A stretch of 64,000 bases of DNA from Alcaligenes faecalis (GTDB taxonomy: Bacteria > Pseudomonadota > Gammaproteobacteria > Burkholderiales > Burkholderiaceae_B), in the NCBI RefSeq assembly GCF_009497775.1, contig NZ_CP031012.1, positions 3,561,235 through 3,625,234 of the forward strand, in the 5' to 3' direction. This document shows, one piece after another, positions 1 to 8,478 of the stretch. Position numbers and translations under genes: made by a program. The notes beneath the pieces were generated by a model, which had not been told where the DNA came from, made no database searches, and worked only from the letters and a program-made list of their open reading frames with translations. The first letter of the stretch is position 1; each line of letters starts with the position of its first letter.

Positions 1-1
1 T

Positions 2-694
2 GAAGCCAGCGGCGCTGAAATTGTGACCGTGGCCATTCGCCGCACCAATATCGGCCAGAACGCCAACGAGCCCAATCTGCTCGATTACCTGCCCCCTTCC
101 AAATACACCCTGCTGCCCAACACCGCGGGTTGCTACACCGCTGACGACGCCGTGCGTACCTTGCGTCTGGCTCGCGAACTGCTGGACGGCCACAAGCTGG
201 TCAAACTGGAAGTACTGGGCGACTCCGGCAATCTGTTCCCCAATATGCCCGAAACCCTGAAAGCCGCCAAAACCCTGGTGGATGAAGGCTTTGATGTGAT
301 GGTGTATTGCGCCGACGATCCTATCCAGGCCCGCATGCTGGAAGATATGGGCTGTGTGGCCATCATGCCTTTGGCCTCCCTGATCGGTTCGGGCATGGGC
401 ATCATCAACCCCTGGAACCTGCGTCTGATCATCGATCAGAGCAAGGTGCCTGTGCTGGTGGATGCTGGTGTGGGTACGGCCTCGGATGCCGCCATTGCCA
501 TGGAACTGGGCTGTGATGGTGTCCTGATGAACACCGCCATTGCCGGTGCCCGTCAGCCTGTGATGATGGCCAGCGCCATGAATCTGGCTGTACAAGCCGG
601 TCGCCAGGCTTATCTGGCTGGCCGCGTGCCCCGCAAATACTACGATGCCGACCCCAGCTCCCCTACCGAAGGGCTGATTCACTCCCGTACCTGA
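2..694 (+). CDS. thiG: Thiazole synthase ThiG, 5' end outside the window
   Basis: ThiG forms the thiazole phosphate ring of thiamine from deoxyxylulose phosphate, dehydroglycine and ThiS thiocarboxylate. The open frame runs in from the window edge; the first visible residues ([14 protein letters not shown]) match the part of ThiG about 30 residues into the protein, so roughly 30 codons are missing. The Schiff-base lysine is in VKLEVLGD near residue 68 of the fragment. Later [11 protein letters not shown] and [16 protein letters not shown] are typical phosphate-binding segments of this TIM barrel. The next gene, thiD, starts 7 bases downstream, so both belong to one thiamine operon whose promoter lies outside the window. 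Confidence 0.96.
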   Translation, partial: EASGAEIVTVAIRRTNIGQNANEPNLLDYLPPSKYTLLPNTAGCYTADDAVRTLRLARELLDGHKLVKLEVLGDSGNLFPNMPETLKAAKTLVDEGFDVMVYCADDPIQARMLEDMGCVAIMPLASLIGSGMGIINPWNLRLIIDQSKVPVLVDAGVGTASDAAIAMELGCDGVLMNTAIAGARQPVMMASAMNLAVQAGRQAYLAGRVPRKYYDADPSSPTEGLIHSRT

Positions 695-701
695 TCGAGA
701 C

Positions 702-1520
702 ATGATTCCCAATACGCTGACCATTGCCGGAGTTGACCCCTCCGGCGGCGCCGGTATTCTGGCTGATGTCAAAGCCATGAGCGCCCTGGGTGCTTATGCC
801 ACCGCTGTGATTGCCGCTTTGACGGCACAAAATACCCAAGGGGTCACCGGCATCAGCCCGGTTCCTGCCGACTTTGTGCGCCAGCAGATTGATACGCTGT
901 TTGCCGACGTGCGCATTGATGGCGTCAAGATCGGCATGTTGGGCCAGGAGGCCGTCACCACCGTGGTGGCCGAGCGCATGGCTCACTTCAAACCCAAGCA
1001 TCTGGTACTGGACCCGGTGATGATCGCCAAAAGTGGCGACCATCTGCTAGAGAAGTCAGCCGTTCATGCCTTGCGCGAGCAACTGGTGCCCCAGTGCACC
1101 ATGATCACGCCCAATCTGCCCGAAGCCGGTGTCCTGCTGGACGCCCGCCCGGTAGAAACCGTCAAGGAAATGCGTCAGGCCGCCGAGCGCCTGCGTCGCC
1201 TGATGAATCACAGCGATCAGCGCTGGGTCTTCCTGAAAGGGGGCCACCTGCCCGGTTCGGACTGCATAGACTTGCTGCACGATGGCGACAAGATGATCGA
1301 AATGCCCGCCAAGCGTATTGATACTGCCAATACGCACGGCACCGGCTGCACCCTGTCCGCTGCACTGGCCGCCCTGCTGCCCCAATACAGCAATGTGCCT
1401 GATGCCGCCCTGGCTGCCAAAAAGTACTTGTACGAAGCCATTGCCCGTTCGGGTGAACTGACAGTGGGCAGCGGACACGGTCCGGTGCATCACTTCCATA
1501 AACTGTGGCCATCGTCCTGA
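702..1520 (+). CDS. thiD: Hydroxymethylpyrimidine/phosphomethylpyrimidine kinase ThiD
   Basis: ThiD phosphorylates HMP and HMP-P to the pyrimidine diphosphate used to make thiamine phosphate. The 272-residue protein has the ribokinase-like N-terminal VDPSGGAG (residues 11-18) and the C-terminal anion hole with catalytic aspartate region NTHGTGCTLSAALA (about 207-220). Its length is usual for a single-domain ThiD with no ThiE fusion. It follows thiG after 7 bases, consistent with one transcript. An alternative reading as pyridoxal kinase is unlikely given the thiG neighbour. Confidence 0.96.
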   Translation: MIPNTLTIAGVDPSGGAGILADVKAMSALGAYATAVIAALTAQNTQGVTGISPVPADFVRQQIDTLFADVRIDGVKIGMLGQEAVTTVVAERMAHFKPKHLVLDPVMIAKSGDHLLEKSAVHALREQLVPQCTMITPNLPEAGVLLDARPVETVKEMRQAAERLRRLMNHSDQRWVFLKGGHLPGSDCIDLLHDGDKMIEMPAKRIDTANTHGTGCTLSAALAALLPQYSNVPDAALAAKKYLYEAIARSGELTVGSGHGPVHHFHKLWPSS

Positions 1521-1560
1521 TACGTGCCGTTTGATCGGGCCGCTTGAAGGCCCCTGTCTT

Positions 1561-2256
1561 ATGTCTACACTTGGAATTATTGTCGCCATGCGCGAGGAGC
1601 TGGAGATTGTGCTGGAGCGCTTGCAAGAGCCCCAGACCATCCAGCGCGCCGGCATGGACTTTCATCGCGGCAGCTATTTGGGCAAGCCCGTTGTGGCCGT
1701 GGTCTGCGGCGTGGGCAAGGTCAATGCAGCGGCCTGCACCCAGATGCTGATCTCGGAATTTGCCGTGGGCAGCATCATCAATATCGGCATTGCCGGTGCG
1801 GTGGAACCCAGCATCCGGCCAGGCGATATCGTCATTGCCGATACGCTGGTCCAGCACGATGTGGAACTGAAAGCCCTGGGCTTGGCACCGGGGCAGGTTT
1901 TCCGTCTGGATACCTTTGATTTTCCGGCTGACCCCGCCCTGCTGACGATTGCCCAAACCGCCGCCCAGCAGATCAAAGGTCATCAGGTCCATACGGGCCG
2001 AATTGTTACCGGCGACCAATTTATCGCATGTAACGATAAAATACAGTGGTTAAGCGCCACCTTTAATGCTTTAGCCTGCGAAATGGAAAGTGGCGCCATT
2101 GCCCAGGTGTGCTATCTGAATACCGTGCCTTTTGTCTGCATACGCAGCATTTCAGACAATGCCAACAACGAAGCACACATGGATTTTGATACCTTTTTGC
2201 CCATCGCCGTCAATAACGCCAGCACCTTGCTCCATGCGATGGTGCCGTCCTGCTAA
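1561..2256 (+). CDS. mtnN: 5'-methylthioadenosine/S-adenosylhomocysteine nucleosidase
   Basis: This cytoplasmic enzyme cleaves adenine from MTA, SAH and 5'-deoxyadenosine. That relieves product inhibition of SAM-dependent enzymes, including radical-SAM steps of thiamine synthesis, which may be why it follows thiD. The 231-residue protein carries the nucleoside phosphorylase-fold signatures NIGIAGAV, the ribose-binding CEMESGAIAQV and the catalytic aspartate in ISDNANNEAHMD. I chose the ATG at 1561 because MSTLGIIVAMREEL matches the family N-terminus; an in-frame alternative start at 1531 would add ten atypical residues. The ribosome binding site is weak. Confidence 0.95.
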   Translation: MSTLGIIVAMREELEIVLERLQEPQTIQRAGMDFHRGSYLGKPVVAVVCGVGKVNAAACTQMLISEFAVGSIINIGIAGAVEPSIRPGDIVIADTLVQHDVELKALGLAPGQVFRLDTFDFPADPALLTIAQTAAQQIKGHQVHTGRIVTGDQFIACNDKIQWLSATFNALACEMESGAIAQVCYLNTVPFVCIRSISDNANNEAHMDFDTFLPIAVNNASTLLHAMVPSC

Positions 2257-2264
2257 GCCCAACT

Positions 2265-2284
2265 GCGCATCTTTATCGATGCGC
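2265..2284 (+). terminator. Hairpin after mtnN
   Basis: GCGCATC and GATGCGC form a perfect 7-bp stem with a 6-base loop (TTTATC). It lies 9 bases past the mtnN stop. There is no U-run, so it may be a weak or Rho-assisted terminator or an mRNA stabiliser. Confidence 0.4.
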
Positions 2285-2289
2285 TGGCT

Positions 2290-2295
2290 TATAAT
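2290..2295 (+). promoter_or_regulatory. Candidate -10 box for the PIMT-like/tolC transcript
   Basis: A consensus TATAAT sits 36 bases upstream of the ATG at 2331 and directly after the hairpin at 2265-2284. No good -35 hexamer is visible at the expected spacing, so this is a candidate only. Confidence 0.4.
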
Positions 2296-2330
2296 CGGCT
2301 CTTTGCCAAGCCTTTAGTTTTCTGGAAGCT

Positions 2331-3011
2331 ATGAACCATATTGCGCTGTCTGAACTCGAACGTGCCCGTTACTACATGGTGGAACAACAGATCCGTCCCT
2401 GGAACGTATCCGACGAAAAAGTGCTGCAAGCATTGGTCGAGGTCCAGCGCGAACGCTTTGTTCCCTCGTCTTTGCGCCCTTCGGCCTTTTCGGACACCGA
2501 GCTGCCACTGATCATCAATGCCGTGGACACGCACGAGACCATGCTCTCGCCCAAAGTCGAAGCCCGTCTGGCTCAAGAGCTGCTGTTGCAGCCTAGCGAC
2601 GGCGTGCTGGAAATTGGTACCGGCTCGGGCTATCAGGCCGCTTTGCTGGCTCACCTGTCCCAACAAGTTACCTCCATCGAAATTGACAGCAAACTGGCCG
2701 CTTTCGCCCAGGAAAACCTGCAGCGCAACAATGTGCGCAACGTCAAAGTTGAAGTGGGTGATGCACACGCAGGCTGGGGTACCACCGAGTACGACGCCAT
2801 TCTGGTCACCGGCTCCGTGCCTACCATTCCTGATGCCTTGAAGTACCAGCTCTGTATCGGGGGCCGTCTGGTTGTGGTGGTCGGTCAAAATCCGGTCATG
2901 ACGGCGGTGCGTATTACTCGCACCAGCGCGGCCAGCTTCGAGACTACGCCCCTGTTCGACACCTGGATCAAACCTTTGCGCGGCACCGCCGTTTCGCAAT
3001 TTCGCTTTTAA
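2331..3011 (+). CDS. Protein-L-isoaspartate O-methyltransferase-like protein
   Basis: The 226-residue SAM-dependent methyltransferase has the PIMT-type motif I VLEIGTGSGYQAALL (residues 92-106) and an N-terminal helix region like PIMT (MVEQQIRPWNVSD). True PIMTs carry a conserved TISQP-type substrate loop before motif I. Here that place reads THETMLSPKVEARL, so repair of isoaspartate is doubtful. It ends 6 bases before tolC, which suggests one transcript. The family and fold are clear from sequence; the substrate is unknown. Confidence 0.85.
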   Translation: MNHIALSELERARYYMVEQQIRPWNVSDEKVLQALVEVQRERFVPSSLRPSAFSDTELPLIINAVDTHETMLSPKVEARLAQELLLQPSDGVLEIGTGSGYQAALLAHLSQQVTSIEIDSKLAAFAQENLQRNNVRNVKVEVGDAHAGWGTTEYDAILVTGSVPTIPDALKYQLCIGGRLVVVVGQNPVMTAVRITRTSAASFETTPLFDTWIKPLRGTAVSQFRF

Positions 3012-3017
3012 GTACTT

Positions 3018-4349
3018 ATGCGGTTCATGACTCCCTTGCGCCTGGTATTGCTTTCGCTGTTTGCCTTCAGTAGTACCGCCCAGTCGCAAGATCTGCTGCA
3101 GACCTGGAACCAGGCCCTGGCACATGAACCGCAATTTGGCGCTGCTCAGGCTATACATCAAGCCGATCAGGAACAAGTGCCCCAAAGCAGGGCGCAATTG
3201 TTGCCACAGATCAGCGCTATCGGCACCGCCGAACTGCAAGAGCGTCGTCAAACCAGCAAGCTGTCCAATCAGCACTCCAGCGATCGAGCTGCCTGGACGC
3301 TAACGCTGAGCCAACCCGTCTACAACCGCAATGCCTGGGCCCGCTATGAACGCGCCCAGCTATTGGCGCAGGGTGCCGATATTCAGTTGACGCTGGATCG
3401 GCAGGATTTGATGCTGCGCGTCAGCCAAAGCTATTTTGATGTGCTGGCGGCGCAAGACACGCTGTCTACCCTGAAAGCCCAGCAAGCCGCCATTGATGAG
3501 CAATTGCGCGCCGCTGACCAGAACTTTCAACTGGGCGGCACCACGATTACCGATACCTACGAAGCCAAATCACGCCTGGATCTGACTCGGGCTGGCGTCT
3601 TGCAGGCCGAAAATGCCCTGCAAGTGGCTCAGGACAAGCTGGCTGCGCTAACGCTGGAGCGTTATGAAACACTGGCTCGCCTGCGTGAACCGTTGCGTCT
3701 GCCCGCCCCGCAGCCTGCGAATCTGCAAGACTGGCTGGATCAGTCCAGCCAATCCGGCTTGAATGTCGCGCTGGCTGACATCAAGGCCCGTGCCGCCGAA
3801 GAGCAGTTGAAAAGCACCCAGGCCCTGCACGAACCTACCCTGGCCTTGAAAGCCCAGACCGGCAGCGGTAGCGACCAGACTCTGTTTGGCCAGGCTGGCG
3901 GTGGCCCACGTTCGCTGAACAGTGCGTTGGGACTGGAACTAAGCATCCCAATTTTCCGTGGTGGTGAAACCAGCTCGCAAGTCCGTGAACAAAGCTCGCG
4001 TCTGCAACAGGCCCGCTACGATCACCAGTTCGCCATTCAGCAGTCCATCCAGCAGACGCGCCAGTACTTCTCTGGCGTGACCACGGGCCTAGTCCGTGTG
4101 CAGGCACTGGAAGCAGCCACCAAGTCCAGCCAGGACGCTCTGGAGGCCAATAAACTGGCTTACGAGATTGGGGTGCGTGTGAATATCGACGTGCTCAACG
4201 CCCAGCAGCAGCTTTATGAAGCGCAACGCAGCTTGGCTCAGGCCCGATATGAGGTTCTGATGAACAGCCTGCGCTTGAAAGCAGCCAGCGGCACGCTGAA
4301 CGAAAACGACCTGCGCGCCGTGAACGATCTGCTTCAACCCACATCCTGA
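3018..4349 (+). CDS. tolC: TolC-family outer-membrane efflux channel
   Basis: This is a 443-residue outer-membrane efflux protein that would form the trimeric exit duct for RND pumps and type I secretion. An N-terminal hydrophobic signal peptide ends near AQSQD (about residue 24). Two homologous outer membrane efflux repeats follow, rich in long Gln/Ala helices, for example RVSQSYFDVLAAQDTL and the mirrored QQSIQQTRQYFSGV. The segment LAYEIGVRVNIDVLNAQQQL near residue 385 is typical of TolC. No pump genes adjoin it, which fits a general-purpose TolC. ATG 3018 is used; ATG 3027 is possible. Confidence 0.93.
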   Translation: MRFMTPLRLVLLSLFAFSSTAQSQDLLQTWNQALAHEPQFGAAQAIHQADQEQVPQSRAQLLPQISAIGTAELQERRQTSKLSNQHSSDRAAWTLTLSQPVYNRNAWARYERAQLLAQGADIQLTLDRQDLMLRVSQSYFDVLAAQDTLSTLKAQQAAIDEQLRAADQNFQLGGTTITDTYEAKSRLDLTRAGVLQAENALQVAQDKLAALTLERYETLARLREPLRLPAPQPANLQDWLDQSSQSGLNVALADIKARAAEEQLKSTQALHEPTLALKAQTGSGSDQTLFGQAGGGPRSLNSALGLELSIPIFRGGETSSQVREQSSRLQQARYDHQFAIQQSIQQTRQYFSGVTTGLVRVQALEAATKSSQDALEANKLAYEIGVRVNIDVLNAQQQLYEAQRSLAQARYEVLMNSLRLKAASGTLNENDLRAVNDLLQPTS

Positions 4350-4538
4350 GGCGGCTCAGGCAAAGCTACAACAAAGCTCTCCAATTGAATCCTCGGGATT
4401 CTGAAAGCCCGAGATATATACGTAGCGCTCTTTGCTCACAGTCGCAATGTCAGACAATCAGCAGCTCACAGCAGCTTCGGTGCACATATCCCTGTCTACG
4501 TGTACAAGACACGATGCCTGAATCAAACAGGCAAAAAA

Positions 4539-4560
4539 AATCCCGGACCATGCCGGGATT
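4539..4560 (-). terminator. Intrinsic terminator of rfaE2
   Basis: AATCCCGG and CCGGGATT form an 8-bp stem with a 6-base loop. Read on the minus strand it is followed by a run of eight T residues, which makes a good intrinsic terminator for the leftward rfaE2 transcript. The rest of the tolC-rfaE2 gap (4350-4581) shows no credible gene. Confidence 0.85.
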
Positions 4561-4581
4561 CAAAACTTCCATACAGCTTGA

Positions 4582-5064
4582 TCAGTCGCGCAGCTTCTTG
4601 ACCAGCGCCGTTGTAGAACGCTGAAACTCAAAAGGAATGGCGACCGCATCGCCACCCCAGCTACGCACCAAGGCCGTTTCGGGCAAGGCTTCCATATCGT
4701 AGTCGCCACCCTTCACGATCAGGTCCGGGCGCAGGGCCGCGATCAAGGCTTCGGGCGTGTCCTCGTCAAACAAGACCACCGCATCCACGCAGGCCAGTGC
4801 AGCCAACAAGGCAGCGCGATCCTGCTCGGGATTGATGGGGCGCTCCGGCCCCTTGTTCAGACGGCGCACCGAGGCATCGGTATTCACACCGACAATCAGC
4901 GAGGCCCCCAACTGAGCAGCCTCGTCCAGGTAGCTGACATGCCCACGGTGCAAAATATCAAACACACCATTGGTAAAGACCAGCGGGCGCGCCAGGCGCC
5001 CCTGCTCCACCGCGTCACGCAAGGCATCCAGACCCAGCACCTTGGCCTCGAAACGTGCGCTCAT
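4582..5064 (-). CDS. rfaE2: D-glycero-beta-D-manno-heptose 1-phosphate adenylyltransferase
   Basis: This enzyme transfers AMP to heptose 1-phosphate in ADP-heptose synthesis for the LPS inner core. The 160-residue protein is the stand-alone cytidylyltransferase-like half of what is fused as HldE in enterobacteria. Its nucleotide-binding HxGH motif is in NGVFDILHRGHVSYL (about 33-47), with KGGDYD near 120 and the C-terminal RSTTALVKKL typical of RfaE2. The heptokinase half must be elsewhere. The stop lies just after its own terminator, and the start is 1 base from the stop of the upstream ferritin-like gene. Confidence 0.95.
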   Translation of the reverse strand: MSARFEAKVLGLDALRDAVEQGRLARPLVFTNGVFDILHRGHVSYLDEAAQLGASLIVGVNTDASVRRLNKGPERPINPEQDRAALLAALACVDAVVLFDEDTPEALIAALRPDLIVKGGDYDMEALPETALVRSWGGDAVAIPFEFQRSTTALVKKLRD

Positions 5065-5065
5065 A

Positions 5066-5935
5066 TCAAGCCTGTACCAGAGTCGAATCCGAGCCGACCT
5101 GACGTGCCAGATCCTTGCGGTAGCGGTTCAATTCCTGCACGGTTTCAAAGGAGCTGCCCATCAGCAGAGACATATTGTGCAAGATGCGCGAGCTGACCTT
5201 GTGCTCCCATTCCTTGTCGAAGCGAATCTGCGTATCCAGCCAGTTTTCCAGCCAGCCGGGCGAGGGCAGCTTGGACTGCACGGTGTCTTCCGGGAACATG
5301 GCTTTGTTCACGTGCAAGTTGGTTGGGTGCAGCGCCTGAGCGGTGCGGTGAGCCGAAGCCATCAGCACACCAATCTTGGAGAAAGCCAGACGGGCTTGCA
5401 GGCCAAATTCCTGACCCTTGTGTACCAGGGCACGCTTCATGTAGCGCAGGTAAGCACCGGCGTGACGGGCCTCGTCCTGGGCCACGATCTTGTAGATGGC
5501 CTTGATCACAGGCTCGGTGTGCCAGTCGGCAGCACGGCGGTACCAGTGGTTCAGGCGCACTTCGCCGCAAAAATGCAGCATCAGCGTTTCCATGGCTGGG
5601 GCCGGATCAAAGTCAAAGCGCACTTTGTGCAGTTCTTCTTCGGTAGGCATCAGCTCGGGGCGGAAACGGCGCAGGTATTCGATCAGAACCAGCGAGTGCT
5701 TTTGTTCTTCAAAGAACCATACAGACATAAAGGCGCAAAAGTCGCTGTCATCTTTATTGTCACGCAGGAACATTTCGGTAGCAGGCAAGGCTGCCCACTC
5801 GGTAATGGCGTTCATCTTGATGGTGTAAGCCTGCTCGTCGCTGAGCTTGGTGCCATCAAAGTCATCCCACGGTATGTCATGCGCAAAATTCCAGCGCACC
5901 GCTTCCATGGATTTAAATAAGTCATGGTAAAGCAT
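5066..5935 (-). CDS. Ferritin-like di-iron protein of unknown function
   Basis: The 289-residue, probably cytoplasmic protein is largely helical. It has two clear ExxH-type iron ligand sets, FFEEQKHSL (about residue 75) and QDEARHAGAYL (about 157), plus FCGEVRLNHWYRR (about 125). This is the four-helix di-iron arrangement of the ferritin-like superfamily, nearest in appearance to the acyl-ACP desaturase or ribonucleotide-reductase-like branch rather than storage ferritin. There is no signal peptide. It is transcribed with rfaE2 (1-base gap). A link to envelope lipid or LPS metabolism is only inference from the neighbour. Confidence 0.8.
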   Translation of the reverse strand: MLYHDLFKSMEAVRWNFAHDIPWDDFDGTKLSDEQAYTIKMNAITEWAALPATEMFLRDNKDDSDFCAFMSVWFFEEQKHSLVLIEYLRRFRPELMPTEEELHKVRFDFDPAPAMETLMLHFCGEVRLNHWYRRAADWHTEPVIKAIYKIVAQDEARHAGAYLRYMKRALVHKGQEFGLQARLAFSKIGVLMASAHRTAQALHPTNLHVNKAMFPEDTVQSKLPSPGWLENWLDTQIRFDKEWEHKVSSRILHNMSLLMGSSFETVQELNRYRKDLARQVGSDSTLVQA

Positions 5936-6109
5936 AACGATTCCTAAAAAGAATCAAGCGGTTCCTTGAGGGCGGCCATTCACCGTCCGGAAGGCGCCGG
6001 AAAGCGCCAGCTTAGCAATAGGCTGGCGGACCTGCGTCTATCGTAGAACCTGCAGTTATCAGAAATATGTCAGCCACAAAAAAACTGACGCGTTGCGGGG
6101 TCGTCACAC

Positions 6110-7666
6110 TTATCGCCCCACCAAAGCCCAGATGGCCACCCCGACCGCAACCGCCAGTACAGCACATAAGGCAGTCAATAATCGGTTGGTCTGCTGCTGC
6201 GACTGGCGCAACAGCTTAAGTTCCTGGTTCAACGCCTGCCCTGTCTCTGGCCTATTCAAAGCGGAATACACCAGACGCGGAAGCTGCGGCATGATCTGGG
6301 CCCACTGCCCGGCTTCCTGTTTCAAACGCGAATAAAAGCCCGATGGACCAATACGCTGGTACATCCACTTTTCCAGATAAGGTTTGGCGGTATCCCACAG
6401 ATCCAGTTCCGGATCCAGATCCCGCCCCATCCCTTCCACATTCAGAAGGGTTTTCTGCAACAGCACCAGCTGCGGCTGAATTTCTACATTGAACCGGCGC
6501 GAGGTCTGGAACAGGCGCAACAGCACTTGGCCCAAAGAGATCTCGGACAAGGGCCGGTCAAAATACGGTTCACATACCGCGCGTACCGAGCCTTCCAGCT
6601 CCTCTTCACGGGTTTCAGGTGGCACCCAGCCAGACTCAATGTGCAATTGAGCCACCCGGCGGTAATCGCGCCGGAAAAAAGCCAGGAAGTTTTGTGCCAG
6701 ATAGTTTTTGTCGAACTCGGACAGCGAACCCACAATGCCGAAGTCCAGGGCGATGTAGCGGCCCAGGCTTTCGGGTGCGTCCGAGACATAAATATTGCCG
6801 GGGTGCATGTCGGCATGGAAAAAGCCGTCGGTAAACACCTGGGTGAAGAAAATCTCCACCCCTTTGCGGGCCAGATCCTTCAAATCCACATTGGCGGCAC
6901 GCAGGCGATCAATCTGGTTGACCGGGATGCCCTTCATGCGGTCCATGGTGAACACGGTCGAGGCGCAATAGTCCCAATGCACTTCAGGCACAATCAACAG
7001 CTGGGTACGCTCTGCGTCTTTGGTGAAGTTGCGGCGTAGCTGACTGCAATTGGAGGCTTCACGAATCAGGTCCAGCTCGTCGTTCAGGTACTTGTCGAAC
7101 TCGGCCACCACTTCGCGCGGCTTCAGACGACGGGCATCCGGGCCCAGCCGTTCCATGAACGCAGCCAGCACGCGCATCAGACGCAAGTCTTTATGGATGA
7201 CTTCGCGCATGCCGGGACGCAATACCTTCACGGCCACTTCGCGGCCATTGTGCAACTCGGCAAAGTGAACCTGCGCAATCGACGCCGATGCAATCGGTTC
7301 GCGGTCGAACTTCTGGAAGAGCTCGTAAGGCGAGGCACCCAGAGCCTTTTGAATCGTGGCCTCGGCCACTTCCGAAGGAAAGGGCGGCACACGGTCCTGC
7401 AGCAAAGCCAGTTGCTCGGCAATATCCAGCGGGATCAAGTCCCGGCGGGTAGAGAGTACCTGACCGAATTTAACGAAGATCGGGCCCAGACTTTCCAGAG
7501 CCAGACGCAAGCGCACACCGCGCGGCAGCTTGGGTTTGCGACCCAGGCGCACAATGCGCAACAGGCGGGATGCCCAAGGGTGGCGGATGCTTGATAGCAC
7601 CAGCTCGTCCAGGCGATAACGGAATACAACCAGCAGAATGGTCAGCAGACGACACAAGGAGAACAT
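6110..7666 (-). CDS. ubiB: Ubiquinone biosynthesis protein UbiB (atypical kinase/ATPase)
   Basis: UbiB is a membrane-anchored ABC1/ADCK/COQ8-type ATPase needed for aerobic ubiquinone synthesis. The 518-residue protein shows the family KxGQ motif in [11 protein letters not shown] (66-69), the alanine-rich nucleotide loop in [10 protein letters not shown], the catalytic ADMHPGN and the metal-binding LDFGIVGSL. Two C-terminal hydrophobic segments (about 483-516) fit membrane anchoring. It is the last gene of the leftward ubiE, Tim44-like, ubiJ, ubiB cluster and starts 2 bases after the ubiJ stop. Confidence 0.96.
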   Translation of the reverse strand: MFSLCRLLTILLVVFRYRLDELVLSSIRHPWASRLLRIVRLGRKPKLPRGVRLRLALESLGPIFVKFGQVLSTRRDLIPLDIAEQLALLQDRVPPFPSEVAEATIQKALGASPYELFQKFDREPIASASIAQVHFAELHNGREVAVKVLRPGMREVIHKDLRLMRVLAAFMERLGPDARRLKPREVVAEFDKYLNDELDLIREASNCSQLRRNFTKDAERTQLLIVPEVHWDYCASTVFTMDRMKGIPVNQIDRLRAANVDLKDLARKGVEIFFTQVFTDGFFHADMHPGNIYVSDAPESLGRYIALDFGIVGSLSEFDKNYLAQNFLAFFRRDYRRVAQLHIESGWVPPETREEELEGSVRAVCEPYFDRPLSEISLGQVLLRLFQTSRRFNVEIQPQLVLLQKTLLNVEGMGRDLDPELDLWDTAKPYLEKWMYQRIGPSGFYSRLKQEAGQWAQIMPQLPRLVYSALNRPETGQALNQELKLLRQSQQQTNRLLTALCAVLAVAVGVAIWALVGR

Positions 7667-7668
7667 GC

Positions 7669-8298
7669 TCAGGACTCCCGCCGACGCGCATCAAGACGTT
7701 TCAAACGCTGGTCCAATTCGTCCAGGCGTTGAGCCAAACCGGCCGATTGCTCGCGCAGTCGGTCCAGCTCGGGGCGGGTAACCAGCAAGGCGCTTTCTTC
7801 AGTCAGGTATTCGCTGGCATTGCCTGCCAGACGCTGACCCAGATCCCGCAAACCGGAAAAAGCCCGGCGCGCTCCACTGAACAGGCGCACCGCCATGACA
7901 TCACCGACAATTTTGGCCAGATCGTGTTCGGCATCCCAGCGCAGATTGGCCGCCAGGTCCGACACCAGATTGGCCAGACCGGCTTCGCCTTGCACATGCA
8001 TTAGCTGGGCGACACGGCTGAAATCGCCGTCTTGCAGAATTTGAGGCAGTTCGGGCAGCTTGTCCTGAGGCAGTGTCAGCGTGACATCCGGCACCACGGC
8101 AGGATGGCCCTGCTCCAGCTTTCCTTGAGAACTGATGGTGTAGACCAGTTGCAAACGGCCCACAATCAGCGACACGGTTTTGCCCGCATGGCTGCGCAAA
8201 CGCTCACGCGCCCAATCCTCGCGATCAAGCAAGGCATTGAGCAAACGCACGCCCACGGCGCCAGGTTCTAGGAATGAAGGGATACCAAGCATGTCCAT
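7669..8298 (-). CDS. ubiJ: Ubiquinone biosynthesis accessory factor UbiJ (SCP2-like)
   Basis: UbiJ uses an SCP2-type lipid-binding domain to hold quinone intermediates in the soluble Ubi complex. The 209-residue protein has the SCP2-like half (about 20-110, including [16 protein letters not shown]) and a C-terminal coiled coil (about 165-207, [19 protein letters not shown]), which is the usual UbiJ layout. It lies next to ubiB, as in many proteobacteria. A second Met two residues in gives an alternative start. Confidence 0.92.
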   Translation of the reverse strand: MDMLGIPSFLEPGAVGVRLLNALLDREDWARERLRSHAGKTVSLIVGRLQLVYTISSQGKLEQGHPAVVPDVTLTLPQDKLPELPQILQDGDFSRVAQLMHVQGEAGLANLVSDLAANLRWDAEHDLAKIVGDVMAVRLFSGARRAFSGLRDLGQRLAGNASEYLTEESALLVTRPELDRLREQSAGLAQRLDELDQRLKRLDARRRES

Positions 8299-8435
8299 GC
8301 AAGTCTACTGCCGGGGCGAGTAAACCAGTCCAATTAAAACAGCCAGTTTAACCCGACACAGACACGGCCGGATGCACAGGGCGACAGGAACACGGGCAGA
8401 TGGGATCACAGCGAAACGGGAGCGCTCATAACAGA

Positions 8436-8463
8436 ACAGCCGCCTGGATAAGAAGGCGGCTGT
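8436..8463 (-). terminator. Hairpin after the Tim44-like gene
   Basis: ACAGCCGCC and GGCGGCTGT form a 9-bp perfect stem with a 10-base loop, 16 bases past the Tim44-like stop. There is only a weak T-rich tail on the minus strand. It would partly separate ubiE/Tim44 from ubiJ-ubiB. Confidence 0.55.
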
Positions 8464-8478
8464 CTGTATAGATAAAGA

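Noticed and set aside
4385..4624. 79-codon open frame between tolC and rfaE2
   Set aside because: It crosses the rfaE2 terminator and the rfaE2 3' end and has no family features.
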